The notes beneath the pieces were generated by a model that worked only from the letters and a program-made list of their open reading frames with translations, had not been told where the DNA came from and ran no database searches. 25,086 bases of DNA, taken from contig JAZADN010000111.1 of assembly GCA_036123585.1 (NCBI GenBank), forward strand, positions 1-25,086, written 5' to 3'. Source of the DNA: UBA9410 sp036123585 (lineage in GTDB: Bacteria > Actinomycetota > Acidimicrobiia > Acidimicrobiales > MedAcidi-G1). The position numbers were made by a program, and so were the translations under genes. Shown piece by piece: positions 16,586 through 23,541 of the stretch (positions are counted from its first letter, which is position 1; the number at the start of each line of letters is the position of its first letter).

Positions 16586-17062
16586 ATGGCTGCAGCAGAG
16601 GCGACCGTGATCGTGAGCCGAGAGGTCGCCGCCCCCGCCGAAAGGGTGTGGGCCATGGTCAGCGACTTGGAGCACATGGGCGACTGGTCGCCCGAGAACG
16701 ATGGTGGTACTTGGCTCGTTAGCGGGGCCGACGGGGTCCCGTCGGTGGGGGACTCGTTCCGAGGCCGTAACCACCGTGGCCGTCGGGCCTGGAGAACCAA
16801 GGTGACCGTGATCGACGCAGAGCCGCCACGACGTTTCGCTTTCCGCCTGAAGATCGGTGCACTGGGGGGCTGTGACTGGATCTACGAGATCGAAGCGACC
16901 GACAACGGCAGCCGTGTCACCGAGTCGTGGATCGACGAGCGGACCAGGGTGTTGAAGTTCGTCGGTTGGCTGTTCACCGGCGTGTCCGACCGCGCCACCC
17001 ACAACCGGGCGACCATGGAGCAGACCCTGGAGCGACTGGCCGAGGCCGCTGAGGAGGCCTGA
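16586..17062 (+). CDS. SRPBCC (polyketide cyclase/START-like) protein
   Basis: 158 residues of the SRPBCC hydrophobic-ligand-binding fold: an N-terminal strand VIVSREVAAPAERVWAMVSDLEHMGDWSPE (the classic first strand plus helix), central strands (GDSFRGRN, WRTKVTVIDAEPPRRFAFRL, WIYEIEAT) and the long C-terminal helix from about residue 120 (ATHNRATMEQTLERLAEAAEEA). AAAGGATCAGGA precedes the ATG. It converges with the nitroreductase pair, leaving 15 bases between stops. The partner nitroreductase two genes away carries its own SRPBCC domain, suggesting related ligands. The ligand is unknown. Confidence 0.88.
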   Translation: MAAAEATVIVSREVAAPAERVWAMVSDLEHMGDWSPENDGGTWLVSGADGVPSVGDSFRGRNHRGRRAWRTKVTVIDAEPPRRFAFRLKIGALGGCDWIYEIEATDNGSRVTESWIDERTRVLKFVGWLFTGVSDRATHNRATMEQTLERLAEAAEEA

Positions 17063-17077
17063 TCCGGCAAGAGCGAC

Positions 17078-17737
17078 TTAGTCCCAGCCGTTCCAGGAAG
17101 TGACGGCTGCGGCCCCGCCCTCGCGCGTGGCAGGCCGGAAGTCGGTTCCGAGGGTGTGGCCGATCGTGATCAGCGCCACCTGGCTCCACTCTTCATAGGG
17201 GATGCCCAGCAGCGTCGACGCTTCCTCCTCGAACATCAGGTGGATGGTCGTCCAACAGGTACCGAGGCCGCGCTCGCGTGCACCCAGCATGAAACTCCAG
17301 GTGCTGGGCACGACCGAAGCCATGATCGACGCTGCACCCATCGACGTCCGGTCGATCCGGCCGCGGATGCACGGGATCAGCATTGCCGGGACCCGGTGCA
17401 TGTTTTCCGAGAGGTACGCGGCGGACTCCATGACCCGCATCTGCTGGGCGGCACGGGCCGGTTCCGCCTCTTTGGCGAGTGCCCCAGCGCTGGCTCCGAG
17501 GGTCGTGTAGCGCTCCCAGCCCTTTCGATAGAGGTCGGCTAGGCCGGCTTTCTTGTCGGGGTCGGTGACGACCACGAATCGCCAGCCCTGGCGGTTGGAG
17601 CCGGTGGGCGCCTGGACGGCGTACTCAAGGCATTCGCTGATCAGGGCATCGTCGACCGGCCGGTCGAAGTCCAGTCGCTTGCGGACCGACCGGGTGGTGG
17701 TCAACACGTCGTGCACGGACAGTCCGAGGGTCGTCAT
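17078..17737 (-). CDS. Nitroreductase-family FMN oxidoreductase
   Basis: 219-residue nitroreductase-family protein. The N-terminal FMN-phosphate motif is TTRSVRKRLDF, followed by the family's A-P-x-x-x-N-x-Q core (AVQAPTGSNRQGWRFVVVTD). The mid-region helix WSFMLGARERGLGTCWTT matches the G-x-G-T-C-W flavin site, and LGIPYEEWSQVALITIGHT forms the C-terminal strand. These enzymes reduce nitro compounds, quinones or enamides with NAD(P)H. The ATG overlaps the stop of the upstream fused paralogue (ATGA, four bases), so translation is coupled. Sequence upstream of 17737 in the same frame belongs to the paralogue read out of frame. The substrate is unknown. Confidence 0.92.
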   Translation of the reverse strand: MTTLGLSVHDVLTTTRSVRKRLDFDRPVDDALISECLEYAVQAPTGSNRQGWRFVVVTDPDKKAGLADLYRKGWERYTTLGASAGALAKEAEPARAAQQMRVMESAAYLSENMHRVPAMLIPCIRGRIDRTSMGAASIMASVVPSTWSFMLGARERGLGTCWTTIHLMFEEEASTLLGIPYEEWSQVALITIGHTLGTDFRPATREGGAAAVTSWNGWD

Positions 17738-18930
17738 GCGGGGTCTCCGTTTCGGTTGTCGACGTCTCCGTCGCCAGCCTCGACGAGGGCCTTGATGCCC
17801 TCGACGCAGCGACGCATGTTGGCCGTCTGGCCCTGCTGCCGGTTGGCGACGATCTTTGCCTCCTTGTCGGGCATGGCCTCGATGGCCAAGGTCAGGCCCG
17901 ATGGACCCGGGCCGAGCACCATGGCGAACCGCAGCCGGGTAGCGCCTGCCAGCGGGATCAGCTCGAACCGCCACTGGGCGGCCGGCGCCTCCAGATCGGC
18001 CGAGTTCCAGGCGAACACCCGGTCCTCCTCGTAGGCGACGACGTGGCAGGTCACCTCCCAGTCGCCCATCCGCTCGTTCCGGTTGCGACCTAGGAAGGTT
18101 GCGCCCAGCCGAGGCTCATCGGAGATCCATTCAGCCCCCTGGAACTCGTCGCTGAACCGTGCCGGCAACTGGATGTCGGAGATGAACGGCCAGACGTCCG
18201 CTGGCGGAGCGTCGATGTCGATCTCGACAGTGACCCCTGCCCCATCGGCGAGCAGCGGTGGTTCGTCGGTCGGGTGCTGGAGGGTGCGACCCCAGCGGTC
18301 AAACCAGGTGATCTCTGAAGCTGGGGGCCGCTCGGCGGGGGAGAAGTCGTCGCCGACCGACCAGGCGCCGGGTAGCAGAGCGATCTGGCTGACGCCGGCG
18401 GGGATGTCCAAGAGTTCGGCAACGGCGTCGGACTCCTGGAGGTGCAGCGTCGTCCAGGCGCTGGCCAGGCCTCGGGACCGGAGGGCCAGGCAGAAGCTCC
18501 ACGCCGCTTGGATGACCGAGTCGAACAGGCCGGGCCGCCCGCTTCCATCGTGCTCGCCGTAGATGGTGGCCAGAACTATGGCTGGGACGTCCTGTAGGTG
18601 GCGGGCCAGATGGTCCGCGGAGCGCAGGGCGGCCTCGTTGTGGTGCCCGGAACCCTGGACCCGGGCGTAGTTCTCACTGATCCAGTTCCCCCCGGCCGAG
18701 CGGTACAGGTCGGCCAACGCCGCCTTCGTATCGGGGTCGCGGACGATCAGCCAGCGGCGGCTGGACTGGTTTCCACCGGTTGGGGCCTGCTCGGCCACAT
18801 CGATGCACTCGAGGATCATCTCTGCCGACACGGGCCGCTCCAGATCAAGGCGTCGCCGAACGGCTCTGGTGGTGGTCAGCAGTCGGTCGGTCTCGGAGAC
18901 GTCGAAGGTCACGGCTTCCTCGCTCGGCAT
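17734..18930 (-). CDS. Nitroreductase-SRPBCC fusion protein
   Basis: 398 residues with two domains. Residues about 10-220 are a nitroreductase paralogous to the downstream gene (TTRAVRRRLDL; AEQAPTGGNQSSRRWLIVRD; WSFCLALRSRGLASAWTTLHL; IPAGVSQIALLPGAW). Residues about 250-385 are SRPBCC-like (VTVEIDIDAPPADVWPFISDIQ, FLGRNRN, WEVTCHVVAYEEDRVFAWN, and a C-terminal helix with IVANRQQGQTANMRRCVEGI). The ATG at 18930 has AGGA eight bases upstream; an in-frame upstream stretch to 19197 overlaps the opposite end of the next gene and is not family-like. The unit may deliver a bound hydrophobic substrate to the flavin domain. That is inference: a fused ligand pocket next to a reductase is all that is seen. 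Confidence 0.88.
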   Translation of the reverse strand: MPSEEAVTFDVSETDRLLTTTRAVRRRLDLERPVSAEMILECIDVAEQAPTGGNQSSRRWLIVRDPDTKAALADLYRSAGGNWISENYARVQGSGHHNEAALRSADHLARHLQDVPAIVLATIYGEHDGSGRPGLFDSVIQAAWSFCLALRSRGLASAWTTLHLQESDAVAELLDIPAGVSQIALLPGAWSVGDDFSPAERPPASEITWFDRWGRTLQHPTDEPPLLADGAGVTVEIDIDAPPADVWPFISDIQLPARFSDEFQGAEWISDEPRLGATFLGRNRNERMGDWEVTCHVVAYEEDRVFAWNSADLEAPAAQWRFELIPLAGATRLRFAMVLGPGPSGLTLAIEAMPDKEAKIVANRQQGQTANMRRCVEGIKALVEAGDGDVDNRNGDPA

Positions 18931-19006
18931 CGTGCGGGTCCTGAGTGAGTCCACCACACCCAGTTCGAGTGTCCGTCGTCGGGGCCCGCTTGCCGGGCTG
19001 AGACGG

Positions 19007-19579
19007 TTACAGGTCCTCGCCGAGCCAGGCGGGGGCCCGATCGACGAGGTACTCGCTGATGGTGCGGGCCCTTTCGAGGGCGTCACACAGCCAGTCGGCC
19101 TCGCCACCGCGCAGCAGAGCGGCCAATGGCGTCTCGAGGCGGGCCGCCACCCCGAGGGAACGCTGCGGCGCGTCGGTGACCGCCTCGAAAGAATCAACCG
19201 CTGACACCTGGGTGGGGAGGTCGGGACCGCCTAGACCGGCCAGCTCGGTGGCCAGCACCAGGAGGTCGGGGCCGGACTCCAACGGCGGGAGCGCCCAACT
19301 GAAGACCAGCTCGATGGTCAGGTCGTCGCTCGGCTCGACGTCGTCGGAGATCGACATGACCTCGTCTTCGAAGGCCAGCAGGGTGCGGACCTCGATGTCG
19401 AGGGACAGACGTAGGTCAAGCGGTCCGCCGCAGTGGGCCTCGGGGTGCAGGTCGACTTCGAAGGCCTGGTGCATGGAGTAGGTCTCGACGAAGTGGCGTT
19501 CGTCGTGGACGTGGAAGCCGTGGTCGGCGGCGTGGTCCTTGAGGTCGGCCACGAAGCCTGCGATGTCGACGACGGCCAT
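19007..19579 (-). CDS. Hypothetical acidic protein
   Basis: 190 residues that I do not recognise. It is acidic, with no signal peptide, no membrane helix and no cysteine cluster. It has alternating strand-like stretches (LDLRLSLDIEVRTLLAFEDE, LTIELVFSWALPPLESG) and a helical C-terminus (GEADWLCDALERARTISEYL). The ATG at 19579 is supported by a TACGCT hexamer exactly six bases upstream; a longer GTG-initiated form to 19630 would nearly touch the divergent IMPase start. GC-biased codon use supports real coding. It lies 76 bases upstream of the nitroreductase-SRPBCC fusion on the same strand and could share its transcript. Confidence 0.7.
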   Translation of the reverse strand: MAVVDIAGFVADLKDHAADHGFHVHDERHFVETYSMHQAFEVDLHPEAHCGGPLDLRLSLDIEVRTLLAFEDEVMSISDDVEPSDDLTIELVFSWALPPLESGPDLLVLATELAGLGGPDLPTQVSAVDSFEAVTDAPQRSLGVAARLETPLAALLRGGEADWLCDALERARTISEYLVDRAPAWLGEDL

Positions 19580-19585
19580 CGGGAC

Positions 19586-19591
19586 AGCGTA
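19586..19591 (-). promoter_or_regulatory. Putative -10 element for a leaderless hypothetical-protein mRNA
   Basis: Minus-strand TACGCT lies six bases before the ATG at 19579, and this decides between that ATG and the upstream GTG. It sits inside the 58-base divergent region shared with the IMPase gene. Confidence 0.45.
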
Positions 19592-19637
19592 GGACCGGCC
19601 GTCGGGAGGGACCACGCCGGTTTGGCACACTGGCGCG

Positions 19638-20426
19638 GTGTATCCAGTTAGCGATCCGCACGTCGAGGGGCCGAGCTTCGATCCGACGAGGGTGCTGAGC
19701 GACCTCCACGACGCTGTCGACGCCGTGGCTGGGGCCTTCGACGAACTCGACGACTGGGGGCCCTCGGGGGGGCGGGCGGACCAGTACGCCAGCGACGTGG
19801 TGGCCGACGAGGCCGTCCTCCGGATGTTCGATCCGGCTGGCTACGGCGTCCTCAGCGAGGAGTCTGGCTTCCGTCCGCCGACCGTCGACGGAGCTCCGAC
19901 GGTGGTGGTGGATCCGCTCGACGGATCGACGAACGCCTCGAGAGGTCTGCCCTGGTATGCCACCAGCCTGTGCGCCGTCGACGCCCAGGGCCCGTGGGTG
20001 GCCGTGGTCGCAGACTTGGTTTCCGGGACCCGGTACGACGTGGTGCGTGGTTGGGGTGCCCGTCGGGATGGTGAACCGATCCGACGTGACGGCGCCCCTC
20101 CGTTGGGCGAGGCACTGATCGGTATCTCAGGCCTCCCTCCCCGGCATCTGGGTTGGGGGCAGTTTCGGTCGCTGGGCGCCGCGGCGCTCGACCTGTGTGC
20201 GGTAGCCGATGGACGTCTCGACGGGTACCTGGACTGCTCTGACGACGCCCACGGCGTCTGGGACTATCTGGGCGCTCTGCTGGTGTGCGCCGAGGCCGGG
20301 GTCGAGGTGGTGGATGCCCGGGGGAGGGACTTGTGCGTGCTCGAGCCGGAAGCTCGGCGCACGCCGGTGGCCGGTGCCGGCCCGGCGTTGACCGGGGCCC
20401 TTCTGGAGGCTCGGCAGGCATTCTGA
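19638..20426 (+). CDS. Inositol-monophosphatase-family phosphatase
   Basis: 262-residue Mg2+-dependent, Li+-sensitive-type phosphatase of the IMPase/FBPase/CysQ superfamily. Metal-site motifs are present in order: EESG (about residues 74-77), DPLDGST (92-98) and the C-terminal WDYLGALLVCAEAG in place of WDxAAG. These enzymes hydrolyse inositol phosphates, fructose-1,6-bisphosphate, histidinol phosphate or adenosine bisphosphate; the substrate cannot be assigned. The GTG start at 19638 has CACACT six bases upstream (a weak -10-like match). It is divergent from the hypothetical gene and followed after 46 bases by tRNA-Val. Confidence 0.9.
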   Translation: MYPVSDPHVEGPSFDPTRVLSDLHDAVDAVAGAFDELDDWGPSGGRADQYASDVVADEAVLRMFDPAGYGVLSEESGFRPPTVDGAPTVVVDPLDGSTNASRGLPWYATSLCAVDAQGPWVAVVADLVSGTRYDVVRGWGARRDGEPIRRDGAPPLGEALIGISGLPPRHLGWGQFRSLGAAALDLCAVADGRLDGYLDCSDDAHGVWDYLGALLVCAEAGVEVVDARGRDLCVLEPEARRTPVAGAGPALTGALLEARQAF

Positions 20427-20472
20427 GCCGGGACTTCCGGCGGGCGCGGTCGACGGTAGGGTCGCCGGTCCC

Positions 20473-20546
20473 GGGCGCGTAGCTCAGGTGGCTAGAGCAC
20501 CTCCCTTACAAGGAGGGGGTCGGGGGTTCAAGTCCCTCCGCGCCCA
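20473..20546 (+). tRNA. tRNA-Val (anticodon TAC)
   Basis: Intact 74-base cloverleaf: acceptor GGGCGCG/CGCGCCC, D-arm GCTCAGGTGGCTAGAGC, anticodon stem CCTCC/GGAGG with loop CTTACAA, T-loop TTCAAGT and discriminator A; CCA is not encoded. A TAGGGT ten bases upstream may be its -10. A decayed copy lies about 1.3 kb downstream. Confidence 0.96.
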
Positions 20547-20590
20547 CCCGAAACACACAAATCAGGTACCTCGATCAGAGGCAGGCCAAG

Positions 20591-21730
20591 ATGCGTACGC
20601 CAATAACCGAGATGTTCGGCATCGAGTTCCCGATCCTGGCCTTCAGCCACTGCAGGGACGTGGTAGTGGCCGTATCACAGGCTGGAGGCATGGGTGTTCT
20701 CGGCGCGGTGGCCCTCAGCGACGAACAGTTGGAAGTCGACCTGGCCTGGATCGAAGACGAGATCGGAGATCGGCCCTACGGCGTAGATCTCGTCGTACCC
20801 ACCAAGTACACCGGTGACGGCCAGGGCGGTATGCAGACATCGGACATCTCGACGATGATCCCCGACGAGCACCGGGAGTTCGTAACCGAACTGCTCGAAC
20901 GCTACGAAGTTCCCGAAGCCACCGACGGTCAGTCGGGAGCTGGATGGACTTCGAAGAACGCCGACGCCCCGTTCTCAGCTAGTCGCGCCTCCCAACAACT
21001 CGACATCGCCCTCGCCTTCAACCCCCAACTAGTGGCCAATGCCCTCGGCTCTCCTCCTAGTGATCTGATCGACCGGTGCCACGAAGCCGACATCATGGTT
21101 GCGGCCCTTGCCGGTGCGCGGGCCCACGCCGAACGGCACGTCAACGCAGGGGTCGACCTGGTAATCGCCCAGGGCTACGAAGCCGGCGGCCATACCGGTG
21201 AGGTGGCCTCCATGGTGCTAGTGCCCGAGATCGTCGACGCTGTCGACCCGGTCCCGGTACTGGGAGCCGGCGGCATCGGCCGAGGACGGCAGATGGCCGC
21301 CGCGATGGCACTGGGGGCGGCCGGTGTGTGGTGCGGGTCGGTCTGGCTAACCACCGAGGAAGCTGAGACACCTCCGGTAGCCAAGGCCAAACTGCTCGAA
21401 GCCGGTTCGGGGGACACCCTCCGCTCGCGTTCCTACACGGGCAAGCCTGCCCGGCTCCTGCGCAGCGCCTGGACCGACGAGTGGAATCGGGACGACACCC
21501 CCGACCCGCTGGGCATGCCGCTGCAGCCGATGCTGATCGACGGTGCAATGGCCCGCATCAACCGGGCCGCCCACCATGCGGGCTCAGGTGCCGAGAAGTT
21601 GGTGACCTATCCGGTCGGCCAGATAGTTGGTTCGATGAACAAGTCCCGGCCCGCCGGTCGGGTGGTGATGGACATGGTCGAGGAGTTCATCGAATCCGCC
21701 GAGTCGCTAGCCGGACAACTGGAAATCTGA
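20591..21730 (+). CDS. Nitronate monooxygenase family flavoprotein
   Basis: 379-residue TIM-barrel FMN protein of the nitronate monooxygenase (2-nitropropane dioxygenase) / enoyl-reductase-like family. The N-terminal FGIEFPILAFSHCRDVVVAVSQAGGMGVLGAV is typical; QGYEAGGHTGEV supplies the flavin-site and catalytic His, and GAGGIGRGRQMAAAMALGAAGVWCGSVWL is the FMN-phosphate site. It could oxidise alkyl nitronates, but many members act on other enolate-like substrates. The ATG has GAGGCAGG about six bases before it. It sits alone between tRNA-Val and a tRNA-Val pseudogene. Confidence 0.9.
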   Translation: MRTPITEMFGIEFPILAFSHCRDVVVAVSQAGGMGVLGAVALSDEQLEVDLAWIEDEIGDRPYGVDLVVPTKYTGDGQGGMQTSDISTMIPDEHREFVTELLERYEVPEATDGQSGAGWTSKNADAPFSASRASQQLDIALAFNPQLVANALGSPPSDLIDRCHEADIMVAALAGARAHAERHVNAGVDLVIAQGYEAGGHTGEVASMVLVPEIVDAVDPVPVLGAGGIGRGRQMAAAMALGAAGVWCGSVWLTTEEAETPPVAKAKLLEAGSGDTLRSRSYTGKPARLLRSAWTDEWNRDDTPDPLGMPLQPMLIDGAMARINRAAHHAGSGAEKLVTYPVGQIVGSMNKSRPAGRVVMDMVEEFIESAESLAGQLEI

Positions 21731-21766
21731 ACCGGCAAGGAATTTGCTGAGGTGCCGCCCGCCCCG

Positions 21767-21840
21767 GGGCACGCAGCTCAGATAGCTAGAGCTCTTCCCT
21801 TGCAAGGAGGGTGTCGAGGGTCCAAGTCCCTCCGCTCCCA
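21767..21840 (+). pseudogene. Decayed tRNA-Val copy
   Basis: A 74-base sequence alignable end to end with the tRNA-Val at 20473 and without gaps, but degenerate. The D-loop GGTGG has become GATAG (the invariant G18-G19 pair lost), the T-loop TTCAAGT has become TCCAAGT (T55 lost), acceptor GGGCACG no longer pairs fully with CGCTCCC, and the anticodon has changed from TAC to TGC. It reads formally as tRNA-Ala, but it lacks the tertiary-contact bases and is unlikely to function. Confidence 0.75.
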
Positions 21841-21961
21841 GAGGAAAGCCCCAGGGCGCCTCCTATATCGGAGTCGTCCATGTCGTGGTGGAGCCCGTCG
21901 CCGTCAGTTCTGGTTTCCCAACCCGGTGGTACCGTCACCGCTCCAGAAGGGGGTCCGCTAG

Positions 21962-23131
21962 ATGCCGGTTGGAGACAACTCGATCTTCTCGCCTGACCGA
22001 TACGTCGCTACTCGTGCACCGATCGAGCAGGCCGAGCCGCTGCCGTCCGACGTCTACTTCTCCCAGGACTGGTACGACCGCGAGGTCGAGACGATCTTCT
22101 GGAAGCGCTGGCTAGTGGCTACCCGCGAGGAAGAAATTCCGGATCCCGGCGACTACGTGCGGTTGGACATCGTGGGTGAACCACTGGTGATTCTCCGCGA
22201 TGAAGAAGGACATGTGCGGGCCCTGTCAGCTTCCTGTCGCCATCGCGGTTCGGAACTGATGAGCGGCCAGGGGAACTGCAAGAAGATCGTTTGTCCCTAT
22301 CACGCCTGGACATACTCGCTAGAGGGCGAGTTGCTCTCGGCGCCTTCGATGAGGGAGGCGGTGGGGTTCGACAAGTCAGATCACGCTCTCCCCGCTGTTC
22401 GCGCTGAGACATGGGGTGGTTTCGTGTTCGTCAACTTCGACCACGACGCCGACTCGTTACTCGAATCGCTCGGCGGACTCGTCGATCGCCTCGCCAGTTA
22501 TCGACTCGAAGAGATGAAGGTCGCGAAGAAGTGGGTGAACCGGTTCAACGCGAACTGGAAGATCTGGGTGGAGAACTCGCGGGAGGGATACCACGTGCCG
22601 ACGGTGCACCGGGGATCGCTCGACACCTTCTATCCCGGAGCGCGTCGAAACGTCTTCCAGGCGGACGGCGAGCCAATGGTTTACACGATCAACAGCAGCG
22701 ACAACGAAAACGGTCTCTACGTTCCGCGGAACCACACGCTTCCCTTTGTCGATGGCCTGTCAGCGGAGGACAACGAAACCACTCACTTCATCATCGGCTA
22801 CCCGCATCTCCTCCTGAACGTTCCTCCCGACCGGATCACGTTTCACCAGTACTTTCCGGAGGGACCCGAGTGGACACGGATCGTCTCGTGGTGCTGCTTC
22901 CCACAGTCCACGATCGACCTTCCCGAGTTCGAAACCGAGGTAGAGGACAAGTACTACCCATCGATGGACATGTTCCTAGCCGAGGACAAAGGTGTTTGCG
23001 AGCTCGTCCACCGAGGCCTTCGTGGGCGACTGGCCAAGGTGTCGCGCTACTCGCCGACCGAGGAACGCACCGTCCACGAGTTTTCCAACTACGTGCTCGA
23101 CCACGTCGTCGGCCCGGCGGAAGGGCACTGA
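21962..23131 (+). CDS. Rieske non-heme iron oxygenase, alpha subunit type
   Basis: 389-residue aromatic-ring-hydroxylating/N-demethylating-type oxygenase component. The Rieske [2Fe-2S] site is C92-x-H94 (SCRHRGSEL) and C111-x2-H114 (CPYHAWTY). The mononuclear iron site lies in the helix NWKIWVENSREGYHVPTVH (H211, H216), with the third ligand probably the Asp of FLAEDKGVCE near the C-terminus. Oxidation would need a ferredoxin and a reductase, neither of which is in the window. The start is ATG with AGAAGGGGG about eight bases before it, and a TACCGT at 21930 could be the -10. It is followed at 12 bases by the RidA-like gene. The substrate is unknown. Confidence 0.92.
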   Translation: MPVGDNSIFSPDRYVATRAPIEQAEPLPSDVYFSQDWYDREVETIFWKRWLVATREEEIPDPGDYVRLDIVGEPLVILRDEEGHVRALSASCRHRGSELMSGQGNCKKIVCPYHAWTYSLEGELLSAPSMREAVGFDKSDHALPAVRAETWGGFVFVNFDHDADSLLESLGGLVDRLASYRLEEMKVAKKWVNRFNANWKIWVENSREGYHVPTVHRGSLDTFYPGARRNVFQADGEPMVYTINSSDNENGLYVPRNHTLPFVDGLSAEDNETTHFIIGYPHLLLNVPPDRITFHQYFPEGPEWTRIVSWCCFPQSTIDLPEFETEVEDKYYPSMDMFLAEDKGVCELVHRGLRGRLAKVSRYSPTEERTVHEFSNYVLDHVVGPAEGH

Positions 23132-23143
23132 CGGGGTGATGAG

Positions 23144-23536
23144 ATGACGACTCGCGAGAATATTTCCATTCCCAATGTCGGTGAGCCGGCCGATCCACGC
23201 GCGGGTTCACAGTGCATTCGCAAGGGCAACCTGTTGTTCATATCTGGCCAGATCGCCATGGAGGATGGAGAGTTGGTCGGCCCCAACGACCCGCTCGAGC
23301 AGTGCCGCCAGTGCCTGCGACACATCGAGTCCTATGTGATCAGAGCAGGTGGGACGCTCGACGATGTGGTGTCGCTAGACATCTTCCTCACGGACATCCG
23401 ATACCGCCCGGCCGCAGGCCAGGCCCGGGCAGAGTTCTTCAACGAGCCTGGTCCCAGTGCAACGGTCGTGGGCGGGGTCGATCTCGCCTTCGAGGGGCTC
23501 CTAGTGGAGATCGGCGCCTGCGCGGTCCTGTCCTGA
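23144..23536 (+). CDS. RidA/YjgF/UK114-family protein lacking the catalytic Arg
   Basis: 130-residue RidA-family protein: NLLFISGQIAMEDGELV, CLRHIESYVIRAGGTLDDVVSLDIFLTDI and a closing LLVEIGACAVL strand. Archetypal RidA hydrolyses enamine/imine intermediates using an Arg in a PARS-like motif (Arg105 in Escherichia coli); here the aligned position reads PSAT and the usual IEIEA is VEIGA. It therefore belongs to a divergent Rid subgroup and may not be an imine deaminase. It lies 12 bases after the oxygenase and 5 bases before the hydrolase, clearly one operon. Members in catabolic operons often act on pathway-specific intermediates. Confidence 0.9.
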   Translation: MTTRENISIPNVGEPADPRAGSQCIRKGNLLFISGQIAMEDGELVGPNDPLEQCRQCLRHIESYVIRAGGTLDDVVSLDIFLTDIRYRPAAGQARAEFFNEPGPSATVVGGVDLAFEGLLVEIGACAVLS

Positions 23537-23541
23537 CAGAC

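Noticed and set aside
21767..21840. Functional tRNA-Ala(TGC)
   Set aside because: It has lost G18-G19 and T55, has mismatches in the acceptor stem, and its closest sequence is the neighbouring tRNA-Val rather than a tRNA-Ala. It is called a pseudogene.
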